Origin: Sphaerospermopsis kisseleviana NIES-73
Lineage (GTDB): Bacteria; Cyanobacteriota; Cyanobacteriia; Cyanobacteriales; Nostocaceae
NCBI RefSeq assembly: GCF_002368075.1
Contig: NZ_AP018314.1
Span: forward strand, 4,927,098 to 4,991,097
Direction of reading: 5' to 3'
DNA: 64,000 bases
Made by a program: the position numbers and the translations under genes. Positions 63,597 through 64,000 of this stretch are shown here, piece by piece. How positions within the stretch are numbered: position 1 is the first letter of the stretch; each line of letters begins with the position of its first letter. The notes beneath the pieces are model-generated. The model ran no database searches. It was not told the origin of the DNA and was given only the letters and a program-made list of their open reading frames with translations.

Positions 63597-64000
63597 ATGA
63601 CCAAAAAAAAAGTTTACATCGTTGGTGCAGGCCCTGGAGACGTGGCATATTTAACAGTGAAAGCTTTTCGTCTCTTGGCATCTGCTGAGGTTTTAATTTA
63701 TGATGCTTTAGTAGATAAGGAATTATTAGAATGTGTACCACCAAATTGTTTAAAATTAGATGTGGGTAAACGCGGAGGTAAACCCAGCACACCCCAAGGA
63801 GAAATTAACAGTTTATTGGTGAAGTATTGCCGAGAAGGTCAACAAGTTGTTAGACTCAAATCAGGTGATCCGTTTATTTTTGGACGTTGTATTTCAGAAA
63901 TAGAAGCGTTAAAATCTGCGGGTTGTGAGTATGAAGTCATACCAGGAATTTCTTCAGCTTTAGCAGCACCTTTATTAGCAGGAATACCCCTCACAGATAC
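63597..64000 (+). CDS. cobA: Uroporphyrinogen-III C-methyltransferase (5' part)
   Basis: This is the start of the SAM-dependent enzyme that methylates uroporphyrinogen III at C2 and C7 to precorrin-2, feeding siroheme and cobalamin. ATG 63597 begins MTKKKVYIVGAGPGDVAYLT, the SAM-binding loop of the family. Further on are LKLDVGKRGGKPSTPQ, RLKSGDPFIFGR and EVIPGISSALAAPLLAGIPL. The window ends after 134 codons, so roughly the C-terminal half is not seen. The start codon lies in a TTACCAA repeat unit. Confidence 0.93.
   Translation, partial: MTKKKVYIVGAGPGDVAYLTVKAFRLLASAEVLIYDALVDKELLECVPPNCLKLDVGKRGGKPSTPQGEINSLLVKYCREGQQVVRLKSGDPFIFGRCISEIEALKSAGCEYEVIPGISSALAAPLLAGIPLTD

Overview
This 64 kb window is chromosomal DNA from a filamentous, heterocyst-forming cyanobacterium of the Nostocales (Anabaena/Nostoc/Dolichospermum type). 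The evidence is a complete heterocyst-glycolipid locus, cyanobacterial housekeeping genes (PAM68, tocopherol synthesis, arogenate dehydrogenase, DUF1517, DUF3326), frequent HIP1 octamers (GCGATCGC) and many heptanucleotide tandem-repeat arrays between genes. I saw no tRNA or rRNA genes and no CRISPR array.

Layout. 1-13 kb: mostly single housekeeping genes (pyrD, a DUF2256 peptide, isoaspartyl peptidase, queC, a Gfo/Idh oxidoreductase). This stretch also holds a DedA gene broken by an in-frame stop, a two-gene actin-like/ParR-like cassette, a CPBP protease, DUF3326, a ferredoxin, a proline-rich membrane protein and a Tat-exported metallophosphatase. 13-15.3 kb: a small decayed island with a HigBA-type toxin-antitoxin pair, two gene fragments (one the scar of an NB-ARC signalling gene) and dispersed palindromes, one of them inserted into another. 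15.3-20 kb: tyrA, a DUF1517 protein, a lipoprotein, aroF, pam68 and rpsO.

20.2-46.5 kb is the centrepiece, two divergent gene sets that make and export the heterocyst glycolipid layer. Leftward: a PfaABCD-like iterative PKS (hglE KS-AT-ACP-ACP, a KR-DH protein, a KS, a KS-like/AT protein, a PfaD-type enoyl reductase), then hglB (ACP-thioester reductase) and a short-chain reductase at the position where PCC 7120 has hetN. Rightward: hgdB and hgdC (DevB/DevC-like exporter, no ATPase gene), hgdA, two GT2 glycosyltransferases, a DUF2141 protein and hglT. The aglycone would be built by the leftward set, glycosylated by the glycosyltransferases and exported by HgdBC with an ATPase encoded elsewhere. 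The 1.6 kb divergent spacer holds three TTGGTTA repeats phased at one helical turn.

47-58.7 kb is an accessory, decaying region. Four copies of a 103-bp MITE-like element with TAAGCTGTT termini punctuate it. Two of them, in inverted orientation, bracket a two-gene cassette whose second product ends in a HicA-like toxin domain. Next come a Uma2 nuclease, a second CPBP protease, and a sigma-like/DUF1822/CHAT operon in which the CHAT gene is truncated and runs directly into a decapitated membrane-protein gene. A broken antitoxin gene, a CsgG-family protein, two unknown proteins and an IS1634-like insertion-sequence remnant follow. 58.8-64 kb returns to core functions: KtrA/KtrB potassium uptake, two tocopherol genes, a TPR protein and the 5' end of cobA.

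A theme throughout is the closeness of short repeats to coding ends. Several stop codons and at least two start codons are supplied by repeat units, and one heptamer cluster lies in frame inside the linker between the two ACPs of HglE.
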